In this document: positions 46,843-58,900 of the stretch, in pieces
Layout of the letters: each line of letters starts with the position of its first letter
How positions within the stretch are numbered: the stretch's first letter is position 1
Source of the DNA: Mangifera indica
Taxonomy: Eukaryota > Streptophyta > Magnoliopsida > Sapindales > Anacardiaceae
Reading direction: 5' to 3'
Assembly: GCF_011075055.1 (NCBI RefSeq)
Contig: NC_058147.1
Span: forward strand, 7,936,001 to 8,000,000
DNA length: 64,000 nucleotides
Notes under the pieces: generated by a model
What the model saw: only the letters and a program-made list of their open reading frames with translations
Databases searched by the model: none
Told to the model about the DNA's origin: nothing
Translations under genes and position numbers: made by a program

Positions 46843-47425
46843 TTATAAGTTTATGGATTGAATTTGATAAACTTTATTATTGTTTCGGTGATTTAATCGT
46901 GTCTATAGTTGAGATTAAAGGAGTAGAAATGTATTTGTACGAGATTAAATTGAATTTTAGGCAAACTAGGCAACATAGAGGAATTATCAATTGAATTTCA
47001 ATTGCACAAATATGTAGGAGGCTTAATGTAATTTTACTATGCGTATAAGGGGCAAATGAAGACCATGCATAATTAGGGGGTGGTTCCTCTGGGCCAAGGA
47101 CACTAGAACATTGAACCATGAATGAAGAAAGACATGCGAGAAAAGCGTACTGACTAGTGATTAAGAGGCCCCAATTCTTAACTATTAATTCCCATTTTTC
47201 GTAATGATAATGAACTTACTACTTATAAAGTATTGAGCGATGCTTTCCATGAATGAAAGGGAGGGAAGCCTCTCCCTTTCTCATGTGGCTTCATTCTCAT
47301 CAACAATGAAGGAAAGAGTCAAATAGAATACAATGGCTAAAGTAGATTTATTTATACATAGTTTTGACTCTATCTCTTTCTTATTTAGATTTCAAATTGA
47401 ACAAAAGCGAGGAGTGGAAAATAGG

Positions 47426-47570
47426 TAACTGAGCAGCTGGGAAATCAGGAATTGGTAACAGTGAGGAACTGAGAAATCAAGAATTGCTGACAGTGAGGAA
47501 CTGGGAAATCAGCAATTGGTAACTGAGGAACTGAATTGGAGAATTGGCAACTGGACGATCGGAATTGGGT
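47426..47570 (+). repeat. Minisatellite, unit about 32 bp
   Basis: Three to four imperfect units built on GAAATCAGGAATTGGTAAC followed by AGTGAGGAACTG. Confidence 0.8.
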
Positions 47571-47587
47571 AGGGGGTTTTCTAATTC

Positions 47588-47730
47588 AATAAAACTATAT
47601 GTATAACTTTTACGTATTACTGTGTATACAACCAATGATGTGTCACCATGTAATTGGGTATTAATTTATTTTTAATTTTTAATAATCTAATCATGTGATG
47701 ATACATTGTTATTTGCACATAACAATATTC
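47588..47730. mobile_element. Family B MITE
   Basis: It has related ends (AATAAAACTATATGTATAAC) and shares the GATGTGTCACCATGTAATTGG and CTAATCATGTGATGATACA arms with other copies. Confidence 0.6.
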
Positions 47731-48078
47731 TTTTTAATCTTACCAATACATAATGAGGTTAATTGTAATAATTTTAAATTAAGAAGGGATTAAGAATTTT
47801 TCAGTTTGGTTCGATTATCAGTTTATTCAATTTTCAAAATCAGTTAACCGAATTGAACTAGTTTTAAGAAAGTTGAATATAAAATTAATAAAATATTAAA
47901 TTTTTTAAAACAATTGAAAAAAATGATAAAATATGATAATTATTTGAAATTCGGTTAAACAACTAGCTAACCAAAATTTGGTTCAATTAATTAATATTTT
48001 CGATTCGATTTAAAATCGGTTTAGTTTCAATTTATAATTTTTTTGAAACCAAAAATTTAGTTTAATTTAAAAAAGAGC

Positions 48079-48244
48079 AATACTATGTGTACCCACTTTG
48101 GGTACATAAATGTATACACACTCATATGTGTCATCATATGATTGGTTATTGTTTTATTCTTAATTCAAAATCATCTAATCACATGATGACACATATAAAT
48201 GTGTATACATTTGTGTACCCAAAATAAGTACACATAGTTTTATT
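48079..48244. mobile_element. Best-preserved family B MITE
   Basis: It is a near-perfect palindrome of about 166 bp. The left arm ATACTATGTGTACCCACTTT and the right arm reversed AAACTATGTGTACTTATTTT are followed by matching GTGTCATCAT(A/G)TGATT blocks. Target duplication is unclear. Confidence 0.75.
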
Positions 48245-48514
48245 GATTTAAAAAATTGGTAAATTGGTTCAATTGACGGAGTTTGAACATCTTTACTATT
48301 TCCTATTCTCTAAAGTTTTCTTTAGAACAAATGAAAACTATGAATTAGGATAAATCTAAAGCAAACATAAAACGGACCCATTAAACCCAAAATAAAAATT
48401 TTTAAAAACATTTGGCGCCAAAATTCAAAATTTCCATTTTAAAGGTCTCGGCCAAACAAAATTCAAAACCCTAAATCTAAATACAGAAATCAAATAAAAA
48501 TCTAAACTGAAAAA

Positions 48515-50097
48515 ATGCCAAACACCATCTACATTGCTCTCCAATGTTGTCAGTGCTCAATGATGCAGGCAAAAATATCCGTTTCTCTTTATCTCTATCT
48601 TTGTGTAACTTCATCATATTTTTTTGTGTATATAGAGTTTATTTGCATTTATTTGTGTTTTGAGTTCAATTGCCAGGTGAAGCAGAAGAAGAAGAGCAGC
48701 AACAAGTGGACGTGCGTGGTTTGCAACCAGAAGCAGTCAGTACGGAAGGTGTTTGCGCAGGGATTCATGGCCAAGGATCTTCGCGCTTTCGTCCAGTCCT
48801 TCAACATCTCGCGTTCGGGAGAAACAGAACAAGGTGTTATTCGTCCTTTTTATTCTTAAAAATTTTTTTCCCTCTATTTTTTTGTCCAGAAAGAAACCTA
48901 CGAGTATAAACCGAAGACTCAAACTGGGAAACAAGCCTCTTATCAAATGCTTAATTTTGATGGATGTAGGTGGTGTGGGGGATGGACTCGAGGCAGAGAT
49001 TGAAGTAGAGATGACAAATAAGAAACTCAAGTTGAATGAGTATCAGACTATTACTGATGGAAAATGTTACGGAGTAGCAGAAGGAGACGATGAACTTCCC
49101 AAAACATTTTTTGACTCTCTGGGTCATGGTCAAGGTAATTGGAAATTTCCTTGTTTAGGTGCTTGGTAGACCGTTTTGACCAAGTAAGTGAATTATTTAC
49201 TACACCTATAAATTATAAAGTTGTAATTGTTTGGACAAGGGCTAGGCTAGAGTTGAACTGAATTAGATCAAGTTTGATTGCCAACTTGATTGATTGATAT
49301 ATTTCAATAACAAATGTTAGTTAAGTTTGGGTTTATTTTATTATATTGAGTTTGAACTTGAGTTAAATTTTGTAATAACTCATTGAACTCGAACATATAT
49401 TGGAGTTTGATTTCTTAGAATTGAGCTAAATTTGAGCAAACCAAAACTCGAACTTTGACTCAATTTGAATTATTCTTAACTATTTTCATTGAACTTATTT
49501 TTATAATATTGTGACTTCTGTCAATTTGAAGTTGGAGATGAGGAGGCTAGAGCTAGTTCTACCACAAAGCGGAACAGTCCCTTGGCTCAAGATGACAAGG
49601 AGGCGACAACCATGGCTGCATCAAAGTGGAGCAATTATATGACTCAAAACGACAAGGAGCCAAGGCCAAAAAAGACCAATGTTGTCTCAAAATGGAGCAG
49701 TTACATGACTCAAGATGATACAGAGCGGACGTCAAGCCAGGCGACAATGGGCACGTCTGCCTCAAAATGGAGGGATTACATAAATCAAGATGACAAGAAG
49801 CCGCCAAGGACAGAAGAGCAAACAAAGACCAAGGCTGCATCGACAAGGGTTAACCGGTCAACTTCGAATTGGTGTGAATACATGACAGGTGATGAGGACC
49901 AGAGGCCCCATTTGCCAACAAGAGTGGGGAAGGCTGCTTCGAAATGGGACAATTACTTAACCCATGAGGAAGATGGCTTAGAACGAGTGAGTGGTAGAAA
50001 GACTGTGGATCACATAAGTGATTGGAGCAATGGTGTTTTTGAGACCACAACAAATGATCAGAAGGTAGAAGATGACATCCACCCTGATTTCATTTGA
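48515..50097 (+). CDS. MRNIP-like protein (UPF0544/C5orf45 family)
   Basis: Human MRNIP interacts with the MRE11-RAD50-NBS1 DNA-repair complex; the plant relatives are little studied. Exons 48515-48568, 48677-48833, 48970-49134 and 49532-50097 give 313 residues in frame. The conserved N-terminus has two CxxC pairs (CCQC, CVVC), then KWTCVVCNQKQSVRKVFAQG, as expected for a zinc ribbon. The exon 4 product repeats a motif SKWxxYMTxDD five times (SKWSNYMTQND, SKWSSYMTQDD, SKWRDYINQDD, SNWCEYMTGDE, SKWDNYLTHEE), which human MRNIP has once or few times. Intron 1 must use a GC donor (CAG at 48566-48568 then GCAAAA) to give the family sequence. Exon 3 starts at 48970 because only this acceptor keeps frame. 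A GAGCTC-type repeat fills intron 3. Confidence 0.85.
49237..49480. repeat. GAGCTC-type repeat in MRNIP intron 3
   Basis: It opens AAGGGCTAGGCTAGAGTTG and has AACTCGAAC-type words throughout, like 11246-11624. Confidence 0.55.
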
Positions 50098-50485
50098 GGC
50101 TTTCCGATACTATAAACCTTCCACTTTTACATTAGACTGTTTATGCAACCGTGCAATATGTGCTCAGATGCATCAATTACTAAAGAGTCAGGCAAATGCT
50201 TGGAAAATCTTTAATTACTATGTCATTCAAATGAAAACATAATGTAAAAATAAATAGAAAAACACATCAATAGTAATCCTAAAACTTAGATACCTTTGGT
50301 ATACCCCACACTGAATCAAAAGCCTAAAAGAATTTCAACAAGTTACCGACTAAAAAAAATAATAATAAAACTAGGAAATTAGTCTAGGAGAAAACCCCAT
50401 AAACAATGATAGTACATCCACCCTTCAAAAATGAGCTAGAAACCAGGGACCAGTAAATGTATTTACCCAGAAGAACGAGGGCACT

Positions 50486-53400
50486 TCATTCATTCAGTGC
50501 CAATGAACCAAGCTTATCGTTAATGTCAGATCTTGCAGCAGCTTCCTGAAGTACAGCCATTGCCTCAGCCACCTTTGTTTTCAGAGCTTCAGGAGACTCA
50601 ATAAGATGGAGCACTTCTGTTTGGTCCATCTCCAGCAACATTCCAGTCACCTTTGATGCATGAACAGGCTCAACACTCTCCACAAGGGGATAAAGCTGTT
50701 CACCAAGCATCTGAATATGGAACACGATAAGTAACCCGGTCGAACTTTCACATTCAAATGACACCCAAACCTTGATCAACTTATTTAAAAGAAAGAGAAG
50801 AAAATATTGCATACCCTCATGCGGTTGGTTGGGCTCGCAGACGCCAAAGCAGATGTAAGTGTTGAAATTGGTACTGACCCAGGTCGCGGGGTTTCTAATG
50901 GAGTCATAGGCATTCCGGAAGCATCAAAGGACATAGGCATCATTGAAAAAACAGATGGGTTGATTCCATTTCTTTCATTGTTCAGGTATCCAAGTCCCTA
51001 TAAGAGTAATCCAAAAGTTGAAAATGAGAAGTCAGATATAATATCAGAGATGAACAAATAATTAACATTACTCAATAGATTACCTGAACACCAGCTTAGA
51101 CTTGTAATCGCCTAATATTAATCATAGAAGTTTTCAACAAATATCATAACACTTCTAACACAGCAACAGTTTATGCTAACCAAAGCAGCGCACCATTATC
51201 ATCAAAATAAATCAGCCAAATAGCACTGACAAGTTTTAATCTAAAACAGAAACTGCTTTTGTAGGAAGTCAAATATTATATATATATATATAAAATAAAA
51301 TAAGAGGAGAAAATAATAGGCAAATCTCCTAACATATAATTTGTTAAACTGTCATAATATGTCAACTAAGCAAGCTTCCAGCCAATTAAAGAAAAACCAT
51401 TTTCACTCCTAGCCTACTAAAGTCTAAACATGAAAAGATTAAGAAAGTTTTGCATATCAAGGATCCTTGAACAAGTCTTGCATTTGAAAAAAAAAAAAAC
51501 CCTCATGTTTGTAAGTTTGATAAAATAGCCATACACAAGACAGGATTACTAGTTGGACCACTTGAATGACACAGGGAAAGGAACAATTTGAGAAAGTTTT
51601 TTATTGCACCTGTGACTGCTGCATTTGTTGGGGGTTTCCACTTCGTCTCATGCCCCCCATTCGCTGCCCTGGCTGTCCTTGCCTTGGAAGATGATATGGC
51701 ATTATATAATTTGGTCCACCAGGACGCATTCCAGCATAAATTTGTTGCTGAAAACTGTATCCTGCAGGCTGGGGCATTAAACCAGGAGTACCCTGACCAT
51801 AGTATAGCGGCTGAGGACCAAGCCTAGGTGCCCCAGGATGATAACCAGGAATTCCTGAAGGCAGAGGTGACACTGCACCCGGTGCTTGGATTTGAGCAAA
51901 ATGTGCCTAAAAAGGAAAACCATGATAATATATGCTTCCACAGCAAGGCATTAATAAAAAATCTACTTCAAGAATGACTATATCCATAATAAAGAGTCTC
52001 CAATATGACCAAAAACATGCAACCAGAAAATCACCTGCATCCAAGCCTTTCTTTCATCTTTGCGTTGGGCCACAGCCACATAGAGAGGTTTCCGCCCAAT
52101 CATCTTCCCATGCATCTCATTCAACTAAAACCAAAAAAAAAAAAAAAAAAAAAGAGAGAGAGAGAGAGAGAAATTTTATACATAAAGAAAGAAAGGCAAA
52201 GGCAAAAGCATGGTCGGCATAAGATTTGAAAATGAACAGTAAGAAACTTACAGCTCTTGTGGCTTCCTCAGGTGAAGAAAAGGCAACAAAACCAGAGCCT
52301 TTGCTCTTCCCATTCAAATCAAGCAGGACCTGGAACAGTTATATTTAAGGGGGAAAAAACAATACTAAATATGAACCAGTATAAAAAGCAAAGTAATAAG
52401 AACAGTCAAAAGAGTTACTAAAAAGCTAGAAAGTTATACAAAACAATACCTTGCACGACCTTATAGTTCCATATTCAGAAAATAATTCCTTAAGTTTTTC
52501 ATCGTTTATGCTGTCATCCAGATTTTTCAGATATAAATTAGCAGCTCTCAATTTTTCGTATCTACTGATTCTTTCCTGTTCAAATTTAGCTTTCAACTCT
52601 GCCTCCCTCTCAGATCTCTTTTGAGCTCTGCCCACATACCAAACCTTGTCACCATCAGCAGTCCCATTCAACTTCTCCACTGCAGCAGCAGCGGAATCTG
52701 CAGTCTGGAAATTTACAAAACCAAAACATCTAGACTTTCCGTTTGAGTCCTTCATAACTAGTGCACTAGTGATGGTACCATAATGGCCAAAAACTTTCTT
52801 AAGGTCCTCATCAGTTGTCATTTCAGACAAATTGTTAACATAAACATTAGTGAACTTAGGTGGAACACTTTTCTGTTCCCTCTCTTGGCGTCGAACAAAA
52901 AGACCAACATAAACTTTTTTATCATTTAACAACATGCCATTCAACAGTTGAATCGCATTTTTCGCAGCTTCCTCATTTTCATACTGCACAAATCCATATC
53001 CCTTTGACTGACCAGTGCTGTCGACAGCGACTTTGCAAGAAAGTACATTCCCAAAGGCAGCAAAAGTGTCTTGCAATGCCTTGTTATCAATGGATACATC
53101 CAGGTTCTTAATGAAAATATTGGCATATCCACTTTTGCGGATGCTGGGATCTCGATGAGAATACATAATCCTTATAGGTTTCCCATTGATAGGAGTGAAG
53201 TTCAGAGTATCCTTGGCATTGGCAGCTGCAAATTAAAATTCATAGACAGGGTCAATACAGCACTTAAGAAAGAATAAGAAAACATAACAGAGAAAAGAAT
53301 TACTCAAACTCCTATGGTTAATTAATCTGGCTGTAAATACAGCATATGCAGAGCAAACATGATCCCAACTTTCCAATTAATCAATCACTAGCTACATCAT

Positions 53401-54406
53401 GTGTGCTCAACTTATCTGTCTGTATATGAAACATAAAATCCTAAACATAATAAGATTACATAAAACCTAATGTAAATCACAACCACCAATTTCCACCAAA
53501 ATTAAAGTAAACCAGCATAAAAATACTTTTTAATTTCTAGTAGAATGTTAACCTTAATGGTAAAAAAAGTCCTACTAAAGTACTGGTAAGCATACAAACT
53601 TAGCCTAATTGAACTGATAAAAAAAAAAAAAGAATAAAGAAGTCACTAGCAGTAATCTGTCGCATGACTTAAAATCCTTCCTATTAACCCCAATAATAAA
53701 CTCAGTAGTCAGCGCACCAATAAATATATTATGATTGACACCCTTATATTGTTTAGCTACTGTATCTCAACATTCCATAATGCATAAAATATATTTAGAT
53801 TAGATTTCAATTTCATAACTTTAATTTGATAATCAACACTAATTATAAATTAGCAATCTACTCATTAAAAAATTAAAAATTAAAAATCCCATACAATGAC
53901 GCTAACCCCACCCAGTAAACAATACATATTTATACAGATAGAATCACCACACATTGATAAGATAACACATAATAATAATAATAATAGATGATTCTCCAAT
54001 TTAAAAAAAAAAAAAACCTAACTAACTTTTCACTTTATCCAACAACCACCAACATTGATCACACAAAATAAGTTCTCATAAGACAAACAGATTCAAAGAG
54101 ATCAAATCACATCATCAGCAAACGTAAAACACGCTTCTTTCTTAACTGAATTGAATCACATCAATTAAAATTGATATTACCGTCTTGTGGATTGGCGTAA
54201 TTGACATAAGCGTAACCGAGAGAAGTTCTCTTGTTTTGATCTCGACAAACCTTAACAGAAACCAACTGAGGCACCTGGTTAAACAGATCATACAGTTGGC
54301 CCTCGTTCACATTCTCCTCCAGATCCCCTACGTACAGCGACACATTCCCGAACGCCGGTGCCGTCACCGCTGTCGTCCCTGCTGCCGTAACTCCCGCTGT
54401 CGCCAT
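50486..54406 (-). CDS. Cytoplasmic poly(A)-binding protein, class II type
   Basis: PABP binds mRNA poly(A) tails through four RRMs and recruits translation and decay factors through its C-terminal MLLE domain. Seven exons (54181-54406, 52450-53225, 52252-52329, 52035-52124, 51610-51906, 50815-50997, 50486-50710) give 624 residues. RRM1 has [10 protein letters not shown] and GYAYVNY; RRM2 IFIKNLD and GYGFVQY; RRM3 VYVNNLSE and FGFVNF; RRM4 LYLKNLDDS and GSGFVAF. A Pro/Gly/Gln-rich linker follows, then the MLLE domain with [11 protein letters not shown]. The start is the ATG at 54406; the GTG at 54421 is only an in-frame open codon. The long first intron (955 bp) within RRM1 is common in plant PABP genes. 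Its stop lies 388 bp from that of the convergent MRNIP-like gene. Confidence 0.96.
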
Positions 54407-55913
54407 CTCTCGCTCTGTCACTCAATTAAAACAAACTGCAGCAAGAAGAAAAATTGAAACTAGAAGATTGATACTCAAACTAAACCAAAAACAACTGCTC
54501 TAAACACCGAGATGATTACAGAGAAAAACTAGGGTTTGGATATGTTTTGATATAAATGGAATGTGAATTTTAATATTTTTGTAAGTATTTATTCAAAAAA
54601 ATTTTTTGTTATTTTTGGTAATTTTTTCCTTTTTATTTTTTCTTTTTTCCCCTCCGAAGAGCAAAAGATGGAGGAAGGAAACAATACAAGTCGACAAGCG
54701 AGAGAATTTATAGAGCAACGAGAGAGTGATAAAAATTCTCTGGAAGCATACGTAGTCTATTATGTCGCTTCCGTAAGTCAATTTATGCCACATCAGCTTA
54801 ACAGAAACTAAACTACTGGTCACTGACAGATGGAAATATGGTAATATATATTAGTGGTTAGTTTTATTAATTAATGATATAGTTAACGTACCGGATATTG
54901 TCTCGTCGTGAGAGTGACGTTAAACGGCGCGTTTTAAATTTGGAAGTTATCGTTTCGTGGCGAATGAGGAAGGGATTTAAAAGCGCACGTGTGGTGGACA
55001 ATGAGGTGGCCATGGATGAAGTGGTGTGGGGTCCGATGTTGTCTCCCTGTTTTATGTTTTTGTTCTTAAATGGTCGGACGAACAATACGATGGTCCAATG
55101 ATAAGTCGACACATGGCACATTGATACTGTCGTCGTTGGCTGTCGCTGTGTTCTTTAGTTCTGTCGGCTAAAGATAATTAAGGAACAACTACTGAGAGAT
55201 TTTAAATTTTATGATGATAATTATTAAAATGTTATTTTAAAAATATATAATATATTTAAACTATTTTAAAATTATCATCACTTAGGATTTATTATCAAGT
55301 GAAAATAAAATTTTTAATAAAATAATTTAATTTAAAAAATAATATTCAATTATATCATAATAATTATATATTTAAATAATTAAATATATTATTATTTATA
55401 TTAACAAATATAAATTAAATCATTATGCTAATAAATTATGTATCATATTATATATTAAAATTTTAATTTTTTATATTTTATATTAAACATCGTACTGTAT
55501 GATATAATTTTTAAAAAATAAAATAATAAAAAAATTAATTAACAAATTATTGTTATAAAATATTGACACAAACACTTTTAAAAAATTAAAATTTTTTTTA
55601 TATATGTCGATTCATATCAATAATACATATTATATTATATTATATTATATATTTATTATATATTTTTTATTAGTATAATATATTTTATAATATATATTAT
55701 TTTTTATTTATATTATATAAGTCATGATGGGCATTTATGGGAGAATATTTTAGAATGTTTTGTTAATACAATAAATACGGCAAAAATGGTGCAAGTAATT
55801 TTCCATCGTGGTCTCATCCTGCCCACATTTTGAAGCCTCTCATTCCCTCTCACAAAGCTCAAAGATTTTCTGCTGCTCCGTCTCTCTATCTTCTCTTTGA
55901 ATCCGCCATCATT
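54407..55913. other. Divergent promoter region of PABP and DUF1475 genes
   Basis: It contains the PABP 5' leader and a very AT-rich block at about 55200-55730 with no gene. A short open frame at about 54590-54811 is not supported by any recognised similarity. Confidence 0.5.
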
Positions 55914-58900
55914 ATGTCTCTTGCAAATGTCCTTAAGACTCTCTTCTTTATGCTCTGCTGCCTCATGATCGTCACTCTCGGCTACACCATTTCCATTGCT
56001 GGCCTCCCCTTTCGTAAAGACCTCCTAACTCCGTGAGTAACTTTTTCTCCTCTCTTTCCTTTGGATGATTCATGTGTAAATGGGTTCTGTTGTTTCAGGT
56101 GGATGGTTGCCACTTTGGTTGATTACTACATCAACGTTGTTCCTTTGGCGGTATCAATCTTTTCCTATCTTTTGATACTCCAAGTAATTAATTTTTATTT
56201 ATTCTTAGGAATGACGATATGCCCTTGTAGATTTATCATCTCTTCTGTTTTATGTTGAATCCTCTCAATCATGTTTGGATTGCAACGATTGTTACTGCTT
56301 TAAGTAAATCTTTTGTTGGTTTTCATTTTTTTTTTTTTTGGTTTAAATGAAAGAAAGTTTTTTTTTTTTTCCCTTCATGAACAAAATTTTAGTGTTTTGT
56401 ACATAATTATGGACTTGTGTACTGTATCAGGCTTGGGTGTCCTACAGGGAATCAAGCTGGATTAGTGGAATTATATGGATAATTCTCCTTGTGTGTCTTG
56501 GCAGGTAAGTATTCTATGTTTCTAAATACGGATTCCAAGCTTAAATTGATTTGTGTACTGTTTGCAGTTTGATACATAATTCTTGCGTTAATCTGGATTT
56601 TCACTTCTGAGTTGTGTTTGTATCTTACGAATTTCGTTGGGCTAATTCTAATTGCTTAAGCCTTTGAGATTAATGATGTTTCGTTGTATACCAATTATAA
56701 TATTAATGCTGTTGTTTCATTAGTAACGGGAAATAGATTTCTGTCATTCTCTGCAGTTCTATTTGTTTGTGTCTTTGTTTTTCCTCCCACTACAATTTTT
56801 CACCAAGAAATTGTATTTATGCGTTGGTTATTTAGTCAGATTCATGTAATATTAGTCATAGTTATGATTGATTTGACTGAGATGCAATCATCATGTATTA
56901 GTTGTTGGTAATTTAGTCTTATATAACACTCCATCGGTCACCATGTGATTAATAGGAGTGGACCTGCTAACATGATGTCTTTGATGCAACTCATCTCTTA
57001 CTTCTTAATAATGTTGTACATATGAAGTTGTTTTGGCAGCTATTGTTAGCCATGAATATAGAAATAGCTTTTGGTATTATTTGTGTCATTATGAATTTCA
57101 ACTCGCATGATCATTTGATCTTTTCTTTTGCAGCATTACCACCTGTGCTTACATTTTCATTCAATTTTTCAAGTTGTCACCTGAAGAGTCTTTACAAGAG
57201 CCCATGTACCATGTTCTGTTGTGGAATGCAATAAAGTATGTACAAAGACCTTAAGATATACTATATGCATAGTTTTGCTCCGGTAACTAAAGAAATTGAC
57301 AGATAAAAAATAATTAATACAAGTGTTTCTTCAAAAGCTCTATTGAATTAATCCTGAAGCTTTGCAGTGTTTTGCTGAGTCAGTTCCTTATAATAATGAT
57401 TTATAGATGGATTGATGAAGTTATGGAATTGTATCTACATTAAGGCCTATGCCTCTTTGTTAGTCTTTTTTATTGTTCTTCCTTCTCTAGCTTAGTTACA
57501 CTTGTAAGAATTTTTGTTGTCTAGCAATAGCATGGAACATAAAAGGAAGAACTCTCCTGTTGTGGCTGCCAAAATCCTTTTTGGTTCTTTGGGTTTAGTG
57601 ATGTTGGGAACCCTGGTTTACACTATATTGACTTATGGTTCTCCTTTTCGCACAGAGCTCTTTACTCCGTAAGTCTTTTCCTCCCATTTATTTGTTTTTA
57701 CTTTGGTGAGGAAAGAAGTAATGTTGATTCTTAAGCTAAGGGCGATTGAATTAACTAATTAGTATGTGTTTGTTGTACTGATGTTGTAAATTTTTTTAAT
57801 TTTTCTAGATCGGTTCTTATTATCATTTTCCTTCTTTTTATTTGGTAGTCCTCATCTGTTATATGCTATTACATGAATAGTCTGTAATTTTTTAGATTTA
57901 GAAAAATAAAAATAATATTTTAGGGAATGCTAAAACTAATTTTGATGTGCGTGATTCATATATTAGGGACTGTTAATCTCTGTATTCTAGTGTTTTGTAG
58001 TAAAGATTGATCTAACTGAAGCATAGCATGTGGGAGGTTGTCTTATGGGTTCTAGGACTTTTTCTTTGTTGATATTCCATATATGCCTAAAGAATTTATA
58101 GCCATAAGATGTTTTTCAGGGAAGGATAGAAGTGGCTTTTTTATCAGATATCTACAAACCATGAGGGTAGAAAATTCAATGTGCTTGAAGCTATGAGCTG
58201 TTGATCAGAACATTCAATGTCTGCATAATTTGGCTGCCTAATAATAACAGTGGATCACTTACCAACAATGTAGTGCACAGTTGTGCTCGTGATTATCAAA
58301 GCATGGCATCTAATATATAAATAATTTTGACTACAATCTGTCTTTAATTTCCCAGTATCATGTTGGTGATTCTTTTAATCTGCTGGTACATGTTTGTTTT
58401 GTCCTGTTCACATAATATCTAGTTTCACATTCTGTGAGTTTGTTAAATTGTCTGCAGGTGGATGTCAGCAACACTAATTGACTTCTATATCAATGTTGTG
58501 GCTCTGTCGGTATGTTTCAAATCCTTAATTTTTGCAGTCCTGCTTAGAAGTTAAATTTGGGAAACAACTAATTAGTAATCATGAAGAACTTTGAAGTGGT
58601 CGATAACATGTGTTATAAGTGTGACAAACTTTAGAATTATAGTTCTAAAATTAAGTGATTCACAGTGGAGAAATTTGTCTGAATGCTTTGAAGTGCTGTA
58701 TGTTGAAATTTAGTTTGTACAAAGTATGCATGAGAAGAAAGAAATGATTATTTTGCATTTTTTAAGTAGTGTGGACTGTAGAAAGAAAAAATATTGTAAA
58801 TCTATATAAAAACAAATAATTCAGCTCAGAGTGTGTCCTAGATTTATTTTTAGCCTCACAAAGGAGATTCCAGAAATCAAGATCTGCAGAAAAGCTTGCA

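Larger units (their letters stand above)
46086..48514. other. Divergent promoter region with repeats
   Basis: It lies between the minus-strand chimera and the plus-strand MRNIP-like gene. It holds AT-rich DNA, a decayed GAGCTC-type repeat (46590-46842), a minisatellite (47426-47570) and two family B MITEs (47588-47730, 48079-48244). No gene was recognised. Confidence 0.5.

Noticed and set aside
48515..48590. A GT donor at about 48580 for MRNIP intron 1, adding four residues
   Set aside because: It would insert AKIS into the conserved zinc-ribbon start; the GC donor at 48569 gives the sequence expected for the family.
48753..49169. A 138-codon plus-strand frame overlapping the MRNIP-like exons
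   Set aside because: Its first half lies in another frame of exon 2 and across the intron; only the part after 48970 is real coding sequence, reached by splicing.
54404..54421. Upstream in-frame start for PABP at 54421
   Set aside because: The codon is GTG; the first ATG is at 54406 and gives the usual PABP N-terminus.
55830..55913. Upstream extension of the DUF1475 frame
   Set aside because: It begins with TTG; the ATG at 55914 starts a normal family N-terminus.
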